A stretch of DNA of 34,155 nucleotides, taken from Planctomycetota bacterium (GTDB lineage Bacteria; Planctomycetota; UBA1135). This document shows positions 16,102 through 23,300 of this stretch, piece after piece (within the stretch, counting starts at the first letter, position 1; each line of letters starts with the position of its first letter). The stretch lies in the NCBI GenBank assembly GCA_030748415.1, contig JASMMA010000019.1:1-34155 (forward strand), given 5' to 3'. The notes under the pieces are model-generated. The model saw only the letters and a program-made list of their open reading frames with translations. It was not told where the DNA came from and searched no databases. Position numbers and translations under genes: made by a program.

Positions 16102-16377
16102 TTAGCGGTTACCCGTTCTGCGGATGCCACCACCGGAAGAAAACCCCGCGCTTGGCCCTGCCCCAGCGTCATTTGCACTTCCAGGAGAACCTGACGAAGG
16201 GTCAGAGCCGCCGCCATCAAGTATCTCAAGGACACCCTCTTCAATCAGCTTTTGAACGGGAGGATAGCTGGCGGCCTTTGGGGTGATTTGTCCCGTTTTT
16301 GAAGGTCCCAATCGGAGCACCTTACCGCCAGGTAAATCAACTTTAATGGGTCGGTTCGTCTTGTTCAGAATGTCCAT
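16102..16377 (-). CDS. Small uncharacterised protein with Gly/Ser-rich tail
   Basis: A 91-residue protein. Residues 1-53 look like a compact, mostly beta domain (ILNKTNRPIKVDLPGGKVLRLGPSKTGQI, then VQKLIEEGVLEILDGG). Residues 54-91 are low complexity, rich in Gly, Ser, Ala and Pro, ending in RRTGNR. There is no signal peptide. The N-terminal form recalls small beta-rich domains found in structural or tail-associated proteins, but I cannot name a family. The ATG at 16377 lies 9 nt behind a TAAAGT box and without a strong ribosome binding site. It lies just after the terminator of the Cys/Met-rich gene, so it probably has its own promoter. Confidence 0.55.
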   Translation of the reverse strand: MDILNKTNRPIKVDLPGGKVLRLGPSKTGQITPKAASYPPVQKLIEEGVLEILDGGGSDPSSGSPGSANDAGAGPSAGFSSGGGIRRTGNR

Positions 16378-16386
16378 GGCTCCAGC

Positions 16387-16392
16387 ACTTTA
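16387..16392 (-). promoter_or_regulatory. Possible -10 element of the 91-aa gene
   Basis: TAAAGT on the minus strand, 9 nt before the ATG at 16377; one of the set of TANNNT boxes close to start codons in this window. Confidence 0.35.
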
Positions 16393-16408
16393 CTTGAAAG
16401 GGGCCCCA

Positions 16409-16448
16409 TAAAAAAGAAAAGGCCCCCGGCGAAATGCCAAGGGCCCTT
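16409..16448 (-). terminator. Terminator of the Cys/Met-rich gene
   Basis: On the minus strand AAGGGCCC and GGGGGCCTT form a stem with one G-G mismatch around a loop of about 13 nt, followed by the T-rich run TTTTCTTTTTT. It starts about 20 nt after the stop codon. Confidence 0.7.
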
Positions 16449-16467
16449 GAGGAAGAAATCGCGTGCT

Positions 16468-17445
16468 TTAGTTGTTTGCGATTTGGTTGAGAAGGTCTTC
16501 GATGCGGTTGAGTTGTTCTTCCAGACGGGAAATCCGCTCTTCCATCTCAGTGAAGTGGGAGGGGCCACCCATCATCATTCCAGGTGCCCAGTCAAATTCC
16601 ATTCCTTCAAGGTCAACGTCGATACCAAGACCTAGGTCCATGTCATCGGACATTTCAACCATGTTGCCATCTTTGTCCATGGTCATGACTTTGACCATCA
16701 TTTGACCGTTGCCGTGAGGCATTCCATGGCCGCCACCCATCATCATCATGTGAGGGCCGCCACCACCGCGCATTCCCATTTTGTCGCAGCCGCCTTTGCC
16801 CATTTTCATTCCCATCATGGGTCCTTTGCCCATCATGTCGCAGGCACCTTTGCCCATGGAGTCACAAGAAGCGGCGTCGCCGCAATCTTCCATGTCATCG
16901 CACTTGTCCATGTCACAATCAGACTTGGCTTTGCCCATCATGTCGCAGCCAGCTTTCCCTTTCATGTCACATGGAGGCTTGCCGCCCATCATGTCGCAGT
17001 CGCCTTTGCCCATGGAGTCACAAGAAGCGGCGTCATCGCACTTGTCCATGCCACAATCAGACTTGGCTTTGCCCATCATGTCACAGCCACCTTTGTCTCC
17101 CATTTTGTCGCAGTCAGGCATTTCGCCATTCGCGCATTTTGCAGCATCCTCACACTTACCAGGATCTGTGCAGTCAGCGCAGGGGGCGTTAGCGCCATCG
17201 CCATCGAAAGGGCAATCGCCTTTCATGTCATCGCATTCGCCGCCACGGATTTTGCACTCATCGGTTCCAAACTTGTCGCACTCGCCGCCTTCCATGGGGC
17301 AAGGGCCAGACTTGGGAGCATCTCCATTTTCGGAAGCTTCTTGAGCAGGCTTGCCTTCCTCACAGCATGGAGGAGTGGTTTCTTGAGCGAACACTGAGCC
17401 GGCAAAAAGGCCGAGAGAGAGGGTAAGTAGGAGGATTTTTTTCAT
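16468..17445 (-). CDS. Secreted Cys/Met-rich repeat protein with C-terminal coiled coil
   Basis: A 325-residue precursor. Residues 1-20 are a clear Sec signal (MKKILLLTLSLGLFAGSVFA, cut before QE). The mature N-terminal two thirds contain 25 Cys, about 40 Met in total and many Asp/Lys/Gly in units such as CDMMGK, CDSMGKG, CDKMG and SDCxMDKCDD. Then come HMMMMGGGHGMPHG, an acidic segment (MSDDMDLGLGIDVDLEGMEFDW) and a C-terminal heptad helix (MEERISRLEEQLNRIEDLLNQI) expected to oligomerise. No enzyme domain is visible. Thiols, thioethers and His suggest binding of soft metals such as Cu(I), Ag or Cd, or redox buffering in the periplasm; this is inference. The ATG at 17445 is chosen because it starts the signal peptide. 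Part of the gene is an imperfect internal duplication. I know of no named family with this layout. Confidence 0.8.
   Translation of the reverse strand: MKKILLLTLSLGLFAGSVFAQETTPPCCEEGKPAQEASENGDAPKSGPCPMEGGECDKFGTDECKIRGGECDDMKGDCPFDGDGANAPCADCTDPGKCEDAAKCANGEMPDCDKMGDKGGCDMMGKAKSDCGMDKCDDAASCDSMGKGDCDMMGGKPPCDMKGKAGCDMMGKAKSDCDMDKCDDMEDCGDAASCDSMGKGACDMMGKGPMMGMKMGKGGCDKMGMRGGGGPHMMMMGGGHGMPHGNGQMMVKVMTMDKDGNMVEMSDDMDLGLGIDVDLEGMEFDWAPGMMMGGPSHFTEMEERISRLEEQLNRIEDLLNQIANN
16832..16950. repeat. Internal repeat copy 1 in the Cys/Met-rich gene
   Basis: A 119-bp block nearly identical to 16988-17088 apart from an 18-bp in-frame insertion that adds MEDCGD. It encodes the segment from SxGKAKSDC through CDSMGKGACDMM. 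Confidence 0.75.
16988..17088. repeat. Internal repeat copy 2 in the Cys/Met-rich gene
   Basis: A 101-bp block matching 16832-16950 with only a few substitutions. It points to recent duplication within the coding sequence. Confidence 0.75.
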
Positions 17446-17544
17446 CTTTATGTTAGAGGAGCTTTTGGGTTTTAAGCTTGGCAAAGCCATACTGTCCAGA
17501 GGGTTCGGTGTTTGCCCTTTTTGCAGACGGAATCCGGGAAACAG

Positions 17545-18402
17545 ATGGAATTAAGCTCTGGATGGTTTGGGGGAAGGCCCAAACTTGCATCGGCGCAGTT
17601 GCGGGCAGCTCGGGACTGTGGATTTTACGGTATGGGGCTCCTTCCTGGGGATCCTTTTTTGACTTTGGAAGGAATTGAAGAGGCCAGGAGCGACACAGGC
17701 TCCTGTTTCACAGCTGCTTCCTGGCACGGGCTTCTGGATTCTGAGGGTTCATCCATTTTGGCAGAAAAGTCCAAGGAAGTGATTCAACGACTGCAAGCCC
17801 TTGGAGGCAAGGTTCTGATTCTCCCCGCCCCTGAATTCCCTTCAGAAGAGGCAACAGGGAGGGGGGATAAGCTCCTTCAGCGTCTTCGCGAAGACGGAAA
17901 CTTGGATGGCGACGAGGCGATTGAGGAACTATTGGCCCAAGCTTCAACGGGTCTCCAAGCCGAGCGCCAACTTGAAGAGTTAGCGCGCCTCATCCACGGA
18001 TTGTCTCACACATGGCCTGGTCTCTCTATCGCCTTGGCTCCCTCTGCATCCCCTGCATCTTTGCTGAGCGTGGGCTCCTATCAATTACTCCAAGCTGAGC
18101 TGGACCATCCATCTGTTGGGTTGTGGCTCGATTTGGGTGCCATTCAAACTCGTTCCGCCCTCGGGTTGGAAACAGTAGGAGACTGGCTTCAGTGTCAAAG
18201 CCAAAAAATCCTCGGTGTTTCTCTCCAGGATTTCGCAGAAGGTCAAGACCAACTCCTTCCGGGCGAAGGAAATGCAGACTTCCGGCTCGTGGCGGAATAT
18301 TTGCCCTCTTCGGCTCGGCGTGTGCTCCAAGTTGCGCCCGCGTATCCTAGGGAGGCCCTTCAAGAGGCTCTCGGAGTCTTGGAGTCGGCCGGAATTCAAT
18401 GA
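17545..18402 (+). CDS. Sugar phosphate isomerase/epimerase-like TIM barrel protein
   Basis: A 285-residue protein of the xylose-isomerase-like/AP-endonuclease-2 TIM barrel superfamily. Recognisable strands are ELSSGWFGG (first strand), VLILPAPEF, LSIALAPSASPASLL, HPSVGLWLDLGAIQTR and ILGVSLQDFAEGQDQLLPGEGNADF, the last being the typical hHDxxGxxDxHLPLGEGxxDF pattern. The metal-ligand His residues usual in DxGH and HxxD are not present (DLGAI, SLQDF), so a classical three-metal site looks incomplete and the substrate is unknown. The start is uncertain: ATG 17545 begins the first strand, while an in-frame TTG at 17512 has GAGGG 8 nt upstream and would add 11 residues. The stop overlaps the next ATG (ATGA), so it is coupled to the DHH phosphoesterase. 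Confidence 0.72.
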   Translation: MELSSGWFGGRPKLASAQLRAARDCGFYGMGLLPGDPFLTLEGIEEARSDTGSCFTAASWHGLLDSEGSSILAEKSKEVIQRLQALGGKVLILPAPEFPSEEATGRGDKLLQRLREDGNLDGDEAIEELLAQASTGLQAERQLEELARLIHGLSHTWPGLSIALAPSASPASLLSVGSYQLLQAELDHPSVGLWLDLGAIQTRSALGLETVGDWLQCQSQKILGVSLQDFAEGQDQLLPGEGNADFRLVAEYLPSSARRVLQVAPAYPREALQEALGVLESAGIQ

Positions 18403-19439
18403 CCCTTCCTGACCTTGACACCTTTCGCGCCTGCCTAGAGCCGGAAGGCCGGGTCGTGCTTTGCACCCACCGAAATCCCGACCCAGATGGGCTTGGTGCC
18501 ATGGTTGCACTCCAGCATCTCCTTCGCAAGGCCTTTGGGGTCGAATCCGACCTTGTTCTGGAGGGCAGAATTCGCCGCGCGGAGAACATCGCCATGCGGG
18601 AACTTTTGGAAATTACTGCTCTTCCAAAAGGAGGCGTGGACCCAGCTCGTTATTCCGGAATCTTTGTGGTGGATGCTCAACCGGGCTTTACTCATACCAA
18701 CCCACCTGGCGCCCTTGATGTGCTGGGCGTGATTGATCACCACGAACTTGCTGAGGAGAAAGGCGAGTGCAAGGCCCCATCCTTCTGTTGGGTGGATTCA
18801 AACTACGGCGCTACATCAACCATGCTTTATGACCTGCTGAAAGCATTTGATGTGAAGCCCGACATTCGCACGGCTACGGCCCTTTTCTGTGGAGTTCGTT
18901 ATGACACGAACGACCTCGCTCGTGATGCCACCCCTCAAGATGAGGAAGCCTATTTCCAGCTACAAAAGCAGGCGGACCGCCGCTTGGTCGCCCACATCGA
19001 TCAACCCGAACTCAGCCGTGGCTACTTTCGCCAAATGGCCGATGCCATTGATTCGTGCTTATGCCACGGCCCATTATTGCTGACTCTTATGGGTGAGGTC
19101 CCCAGCCCGGAAATGGTTGCTGAAGTCGCCGACTGGTTTGTTCGCCTTCGGGGCAAGCAATGGTCACTTGCCGGCGGCGCATGCGATAATCGGTATCAGG
19201 TTTCGGTCCGAACCGATATGCCAGGCGCCGATGCTTACCCAGCCCTTCGATACATCGTGGGAGCGGAGGGTTCGTGCGGCGGCCATGGCCGCATGGCCGG
19301 CGGCCAAATCCCCCTGACGGGCATATCAGTCGAAGAAGTTCAGGCCCTCGTTCGCCGTCGAGCATTGGAAGTATTTGGTGAAGTGGACACCGAAGGGGAA
19401 CCCTTGGCGCGGCGCGAGGACCGTTCTCCGGCTTCCTGA
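18399..19439 (+). CDS. DHH/DHHA1 phosphoesterase (NrnA-like)
   Basis: A 346-residue cytoplasmic phosphoesterase. The four metal motifs are present: THRNPDPDGLGA (His24, Asp28, Asp30), VVDAQPG (Asp92), VIDHHEL (Asp113-His114-His115) and GVRYDTND (Asp169). The DHHA1 substrate domain ends in GSCGGHGRMAGGQIPL. The layout matches NrnA-type nanoRNases and pAp phosphatases, which degrade very short RNAs or remove the 3' phosphate of pAp; length is near the usual 310-340. The start ATG overlaps the TIM barrel stop by 4 bp. The tRNA promoter begins directly at its stop codon. The exact substrate is not determinable from sequence. Confidence 0.88.
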   Translation: MTLPDLDTFRACLEPEGRVVLCTHRNPDPDGLGAMVALQHLLRKAFGVESDLVLEGRIRRAENIAMRELLEITALPKGGVDPARYSGIFVVDAQPGFTHTNPPGALDVLGVIDHHELAEEKGECKAPSFCWVDSNYGATSTMLYDLLKAFDVKPDIRTATALFCGVRYDTNDLARDATPQDEEAYFQLQKQADRRLVAHIDQPELSRGYFRQMADAIDSCLCHGPLLLTLMGEVPSPEMVAEVADWFVRLRGKQWSLAGGACDNRYQVSVRTDMPGADAYPALRYIVGAEGSCGGHGRMAGGQIPLTGISVEEVQALVRRRALEVFGEVDTEGEPLARREDRSPAS

Positions 19440-19468
19440 TTGACAGAGAAGCTCCTAGGCCGTATCTT
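19440..19468 (+). promoter_or_regulatory. Sigma70-type promoter of tRNA-Gly
   Basis: TTGACA (19440-19445), a 17-bp spacer and TATCTT (19463-19468), ending 16 nt before the mature tRNA. It is the best canonical promoter in the window and starts one base after the stop codon of the DHH gene. Confidence 0.8.
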
Positions 19469-19484
19469 TTCCGGCCTTGAAAAT

Positions 19485-19559
19485 GCGGCCGTAGCTCAGT
19501 GGTAGAGCTCAACCTTGCCAAGGTTGATGTCGTGGGTTCAAATCCCATCGGCCGCTCCA
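19485..19559 (+). tRNA. tRNA-Gly (anticodon GCC)
   Basis: A complete 75-nt cloverleaf: acceptor GCGGCCG paired with CGGCCGC, D arm GCTC/GAGC, anticodon arm CAACC-TTGCCAA-GGTTG giving anticodon GCC, short variable loop, T arm with TTCAAAT loop, discriminator T, and an encoded CCA at 19557-19559. No intron. It reads GGC and GGU codons. Confidence 0.97.
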
Positions 19560-19566
19560 AAACAAT

Positions 19567-19602
19567 AGGCCCGACTCGAAAGAGCCGGGCCTGATTTTTT
19601 TT
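19567..19602. terminator. Terminator after tRNA-Gly, likely shared with ferredoxin
   Basis: AGGCCCG-A-CTC, loop GAAA, GAG-C-CGGGCCT forms a strong stem with one mismatch, followed on the plus strand by TGATTTTTTTT. On the minus strand it is followed by ATTGTTTT, so it can also serve the convergent ferredoxin gene. Confidence 0.88.
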
Positions 19603-19617
19603 GCGGTCGAAGAGGGC

Positions 19618-19884
19618 TTACTCGTCGTGCTGGGAACCTAGGTCAGCGTTTGCTTGTTCGAAGGCAGCCCACTTTTCGGGCAGCTCATCTTCAGAGAAGA
19701 TAGCGTCCACCGGGCATTCCGGTTCACAAGCGCCGCAATCGATGCACTCATCTGGGTGGATGAACATGGGAAGGTCTAGAGTGCCGGGTTGAGGTTCGGC
19801 CTCGTAAATGCACTCGGTAGGACAGACATCCACACAAGCGGTGTCTTTGGTGTTAACACAAGGTTCAGCAATGATGTAAGGCAT
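19618..19884 (-). CDS. Seven-iron type ferredoxin (FdxA-like)
   Basis: An 88-residue electron carrier. Cluster ligands are [17 protein letters not shown] (Cys9, 17, 21, 25) and [12 protein letters not shown] (Cys47, 50, 53, 57). The Cys-x7-Cys-x3-Cys-x3-Cys pattern, lacking the second Cys of a standard CxxC motif, is that of [3Fe-4S][4Fe-4S] ferredoxins such as those of mycobacteria and Azotobacter. The C-terminal helix [21 protein letters not shown] is also family-like. It would transfer low-potential electrons in the cytoplasm; the partner is unknown. It has its own sigma70-like promoter and a leader of about 50 nt. Confidence 0.93.
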   Translation of the reverse strand: MPYIIAEPCVNTKDTACVDVCPTECIYEAEPQPGTLDLPMFIHPDECIDCGACEPECPVDAIFSEDELPEKWAAFEQANADLGSQHDE

Positions 19885-19939
19885 GATGATTAATCAGCGG
19901 CGGGCCCTAAGGAGGGGTTGCGCGCCGTTTGAGACCTTC

Positions 19940-19967
19940 TAAATACTGGACGCGGCGGCAAGGTCAA
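19940..19967 (-). promoter_or_regulatory. Sigma70-like promoter of the ferredoxin gene
   Basis: On the minus strand TTGACC (19967-19962), a 16-bp spacer and TATTTA (19945-19940). Transcription would start near 19933, about 50 nt before the ATG. Confidence 0.55.
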
Positions 19968-20051
19968 GAGATTTTTTGGATTTGATGCCAGAAAGTCATA
20001 AAAAGGACCAAGAAGCCTCTTTTCCAGCCCAAAAACAAAGTGGGAGGGGAG

Positions 20052-20057
20052 TATTCT
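20052..20057 (+). promoter_or_regulatory. Possible -10 element of the plsY operon
   Basis: TATTCT, 8 nt before the plsY ATG at 20066. A GGGAGGGGAG purine run at 20042-20051 is 14 nt from the ATG, rather far for a ribosome binding site, so a leaderless start is possible. Confidence 0.35.
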
Positions 20058-20065
20058 GCACGCCA

Positions 20066-20740
20066 ATGTTCCTCCAGCCATCTCCAACCCCGTTCCTTCC
20101 CTCACCATTGCTTTCGTTTTTGGGGGCGTATTTGCTGGGCTCCATTTCTTTCGCCCTTCTTCTAGCCAAAATCCGTGGGGTAAATCTGAGGGAAATAGGA
20201 AGTGGCAATCTCGGAGCCACGAATGCTGGTCGTGCCCTCGGCCCCGGAGGCGCTGTGTTGGTTTATCTACTCGATGCCCTCAAAGGTTTTCTCCCTGCCT
20301 GGTTTCTATTAAACCTTGCCGCATGGGATTCTTCCGAAAGTCTTCCTGAATCCTTGCGCTGGACCTGTGCGGCTTGGGCGGGGTTTGGCGCATGGTGTGG
20401 ACATGTCTGGCCCATCTACCACAAATTCAAAGGTGGAAAAGGTGTTGCTACCTTGAGTGGTGCGTTTTTGGCTCTCCAGCCCATGGCCGTTTTGATTGCT
20501 GGAATTGCACTTGCCGTCACAGCGAAATTAACCCGATTTATGTCGGTTGGATCTCTCGTTTTTGGCATTTCCCTCCCCGTAGCCGTTGCTTTTCTTTCAA
20601 GCGAAGCGAGACCCAACGCAGATCAGGAAACGGTCCTCTATTTCGCCTTAATCGCGGCAGGACTAACCTTCTGGACTCATCGAACGAACATCGCCCGACT
20701 ATTGAAAGGTGAAGAAAACCCGGTGGGCAATAAATCATGA
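20066..20740 (+). CDS. plsY: Glycerol-3-phosphate acyltransferase PlsY
   Basis: A 224-residue inner-membrane enzyme that moves an acyl group from acyl-phosphate to glycerol 3-phosphate, the first step of phospholipid synthesis. Membrane helices alternate with the three PlsY loops: GSGNLGATNAGR (45-56), HVWPIYHKFKGGKGVATLSG and HRTNIARLLKGEEN near the C-terminus. The frame is open upstream to 19976, but the extra 30 residues are polar and unlike PlsY, so ATG 20066 is preferred. The stop overlaps the gpsA ATG (ATGA), pairing acyltransferase and glycerol-3-phosphate supply. PlsX is not in the window. Confidence 0.93.
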   Translation: MFLQPSPTPFLPSPLLSFLGAYLLGSISFALLLAKIRGVNLREIGSGNLGATNAGRALGPGGAVLVYLLDALKGFLPAWFLLNLAAWDSSESLPESLRWTCAAWAGFGAWCGHVWPIYHKFKGGKGVATLSGAFLALQPMAVLIAGIALAVTAKLTRFMSVGSLVFGISLPVAVAFLSSEARPNADQETVLYFALIAAGLTFWTHRTNIARLLKGEENPVGNKS

Positions 20741-21759
20741 CTTTGGATAAAAAAGAGAGGTGTCTAGTCCTTGGTGACGGAGGATGGGGGACTGCAATTG
20801 CATTGAGCCTTCATCGCGCAGGACGAAGCGTTGCCGTTTGGTCTGTGGACTCGGAATACGCTTCTGAAGTTGCTCGAACCCGAAAGAATGATAAGTTTCT
20901 TCCTGGGGCGGAGATTCCTGAGGATTTGCTTTGGACAGGAAGCCAAGACGAAGCTCTAGAGGGAGCGAATGAGTACTACTCTGTAATCCCCACCCAGTTT
21001 ATTCGTGCCACCGTGGAGTCATTCGATGGCGCGCTCTCCAATTTACCTGGCCTTTCCTGTTCCAAAGGGCTGGAGTTGGATTCATTTCAACGCCCGAGCG
21101 AGATTCTTACTGAAGCCGCAGGAGCGAATGCTGGAATCGCAGTTCTTTCAGGCCCCTCCCACGCCGAAGAGACTGCTTTTGGCCAGGCCACTTCCGTGGT
21201 GATTGCTTCCGAAGACTCCCGCCTTGCAGAACATTTTCAGGGCCAAATCGCCGGCCCTCAGTTCCGGGTTTATTCCAGCCCCGATTTAGTCGGGGTAGAG
21301 CTTGGCGGGGCGTTAAAAAATATTATTGCAGTTGCTGCGGGCATCGCTGATGGCATTGGATTGGGCGATAACGCAAAAGCTGCCCTCGTTTCTAGAGGCT
21401 TAGTTGAAATGGGCCGCCTTGGCAAAGCTCTTGGTGCTCAACGGGAAACCTTTTTCGGTCTCTCTGGCGCAGGTGACCTCATGGTGACTTGTTATTCGCG
21501 TCATTCTCGAAACCGCTCCTTTGGCGAACGCATTGGGCAGGGTGATTCCTTGGATACCATCTTGAAAACCACCCAAAAAGTAGCGGAAGGGGTCTGGACA
21601 TGCCAGGCCGTTCATCGGGCTGCCCAAAAAACTGGAGTTGAAATGCCCATCACCGAAGCTCTTCATGCCATTTTATTCGACGAACGTGAACCAAAAGAGG
21701 TCGTCCGCCAACTGATGGCGCGTCCAACTCGGCCAGAATTAGACCAAACCCCAAGCTAA
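20737..21759 (+). CDS. gpsA: NAD(P)-dependent glycerol-3-phosphate dehydrogenase
   Basis: A 340-residue dehydrogenase that reduces dihydroxyacetone phosphate to sn-glycerol 3-phosphate for phospholipid synthesis. The nucleotide fold begins with LVLGDGGWGTAIAL, a GDGGWGTA variant of the usual GxGxxGTA. Further family blocks: NDKFLPGAEIPEDLLWT, SCSKGLELDS, VLSGPSHAEE, the catalytic-Lys segment GVELGGALKNIIAVAAGIADGIGLGDNAKAAL, FFGLSGAGDLMVTCYSRHSRNR and the C-terminal VEMPITEALHAILFD. Length is standard. It is translationally coupled to plsY. The next gene starts 26 nt downstream. Confidence 0.95.
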   Translation: MTLDKKERCLVLGDGGWGTAIALSLHRAGRSVAVWSVDSEYASEVARTRKNDKFLPGAEIPEDLLWTGSQDEALEGANEYYSVIPTQFIRATVESFDGALSNLPGLSCSKGLELDSFQRPSEILTEAAGANAGIAVLSGPSHAEETAFGQATSVVIASEDSRLAEHFQGQIAGPQFRVYSSPDLVGVELGGALKNIIAVAAGIADGIGLGDNAKAALVSRGLVEMGRLGKALGAQRETFFGLSGAGDLMVTCYSRHSRNRSFGERIGQGDSLDTILKTTQKVAEGVWTCQAVHRAAQKTGVEMPITEALHAILFDEREPKEVVRQLMARPTRPELDQTPS

Positions 21760-21785
21760 TCGCTCTCTCGACCGTAGCCAAAGTC

Positions 21786-23300
21786 ATGCTGTCTCTCTTC
21801 CTCCTACCAGCTCTTCTCTTGCCTCAGTCCGAGGATGGTTTCTCTGCTCTTGCGGAAGAAGTCGAAATGAAAGTCTTGGATAATGGGCTCCGAGTGCTTG
21901 CTCTGCCTCATGGCGATGCCCCTGTTGTGGCCTTTCATGTTTATGTACGGACGGGCGCCATGGACGAAGAAGCTGGACTCACCGGTTTGGCTCATTTTGC
22001 CGAGCACATGGCATTCAAGGGCTCGGACCGCATTGGAGCAGTCAACTGGCGGGCAGAACAAGAGGCACTATTGCGAAGCGATCAAGCTTGGACCGCTTAT
22101 GAACATGCATTAACTGCTCCAGCCGGTGAATATGAAGAAGATGAGGTCGTTGCCCTCAAGAAACGATTCGAATCTTTAAATCAAAGAGCCGTTGATTTAG
22201 CCGATGCCGGTGCATTTGATCGAGCGGTTGAAGTAGCCGGTGGGAAAGATCAGAACGCAACAACCGGAGCCGATGCAACTCGGTACTTTGTCTCATTGCC
22301 TTCCAATCGCATGGAAACTTGGTTTTGGCTTACCCGGGAACAAATTGGCGCTCCTTGCATGCGCGAGTTTTACCAGGAACGAGATGTGGTTATGGAAGAA
22401 CGCCGCATGCGCACAGATTCCAGCCCGGTTGGGGGAGCTGTTGAAGCATTAATGAACGCCGCATTTGTTGCCCACCCTTATCGCGATTCCACGATTGGGC
22501 ACATGGACGACTTGTTGCATTTGGATCGTCCGGAAATGATTCGATTTTGGCAACGACACTACACTGCGGACCGAATTGTTGTTGCCGTTGTTGGAAAGTT
22601 GGACCCCGACGATGTTTTCGATTTCGCCGAGCGTTATTTTGGCGACCTTCCCGAAGGAGAACACCCTCGCCCTCGTCGAACAGTAGAACCTCCGCAGATG
22701 GGGGAACGCATTTTGGAAATGCACCGCCCCACCAGTCCCATGGTCGTAGCGGGTTGGCATGTTCCCGCTCTAACCGGCAGAGTGTGGCTCGTTCATTTGG
22801 CATTGAATGAGATTTTGTTTGGCGGACCCAGCTCCCGAGTATTTGAGCATTTGGTCAAAAAGGAGCAAATTGCCGCCGCTGTTGAGGGGTATCCCGGGTT
22901 CCCTGGCCGAATCGACCCCACTCTTTTTCTGAGTATTTTGGTTCCCTTGCCAGGCAAGTCTCCCCAAGAATGCATGGCTGCTGCCCAAGATGCTATTGCA
23001 AATTTTGCCAGAGATGGGGCAACTGATCGTCAGCTTGAAGGGGTGCGTAGGCGACTCAAACTCAACTTGCTTTCTAAGTTGGAAACCCCCTCTGGACTTG
23101 CCTCTGCTTTGGCCGAAGCTGAAGCCGAAGATGGTGGCTGGAGTTCTCTTTTTGAAAGCCTTGCGGTTTTGGAGGGAATCCAATCATCCGATTTGCAAGC
23201 CGCTGCAAAACGATTGCAACGAGAGCAACGAACCACGGTTTATCTTCTCCCGCCTGACATGACCATCAGCGGCGAAATGGTCGGGGAGGATTCCGAATGA
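21786..23300 (+). CDS. M16B zinc peptidase, active subunit
   Basis: A 504-residue pitrilysin-family protein. Residues 1-14 form a hydrophobic N-terminus (MLSLFLLPALLLPQ) that is probably a short signal or anchor. The inverted zinc motif is intact: HFAEH (His70, Glu73, His74), with the third ligand Glu in the block FYQERDVVMEERRMR (196-210). Between them lies an insertion of about 50 residues rich in charged helix (WRAEQEALLRSDQAWTAYEH onward), a feature of one M16 subgroup. A second M16 domain begins near residue 240. It overlaps the following catalytically dead M16 gene by 4 bp, the classical active/inactive heterodimer arrangement. Substrates are probably unfolded peptides in the periplasm. 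Confidence 0.9.
   Translation: MLSLFLLPALLLPQSEDGFSALAEEVEMKVLDNGLRVLALPHGDAPVVAFHVYVRTGAMDEEAGLTGLAHFAEHMAFKGSDRIGAVNWRAEQEALLRSDQAWTAYEHALTAPAGEYEEDEVVALKKRFESLNQRAVDLADAGAFDRAVEVAGGKDQNATTGADATRYFVSLPSNRMETWFWLTREQIGAPCMREFYQERDVVMEERRMRTDSSPVGGAVEALMNAAFVAHPYRDSTIGHMDDLLHLDRPEMIRFWQRHYTADRIVVAVVGKLDPDDVFDFAERYFGDLPEGEHPRPRRTVEPPQMGERILEMHRPTSPMVVAGWHVPALTGRVWLVHLALNEILFGGPSSRVFEHLVKKEQIAAAVEGYPGFPGRIDPTLFLSILVPLPGKSPQECMAAAQDAIANFARDGATDRQLEGVRRRLKLNLLSKLETPSGLASALAEAEAEDGGWSSLFESLAVLEGIQSSDLQAAAKRLQREQRTTVYLLPPDMTISGEMVGEDSE

Noticed and set aside
16702-17397. Long plus-strand open frames (His/Ala-rich and Ser/Pro-rich) opposite the Cys/Met-rich gene
   Set aside because: They are antisense to a gene with a clear signal peptide, coiled coil and terminator; their odd composition mirrors the repeat codons.
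19618-19884. Missing Cys in the first ferredoxin motif as a defect
   Set aside because: The Cys-x7-Cys pattern is normal for seven-iron FdxA-type ferredoxins.
19909-19916. Strong AAGGAGG motif on the plus strand
   Set aside because: The following TTG opens only three codons; the motif lies in the ferredoxin leader on the opposite strand.
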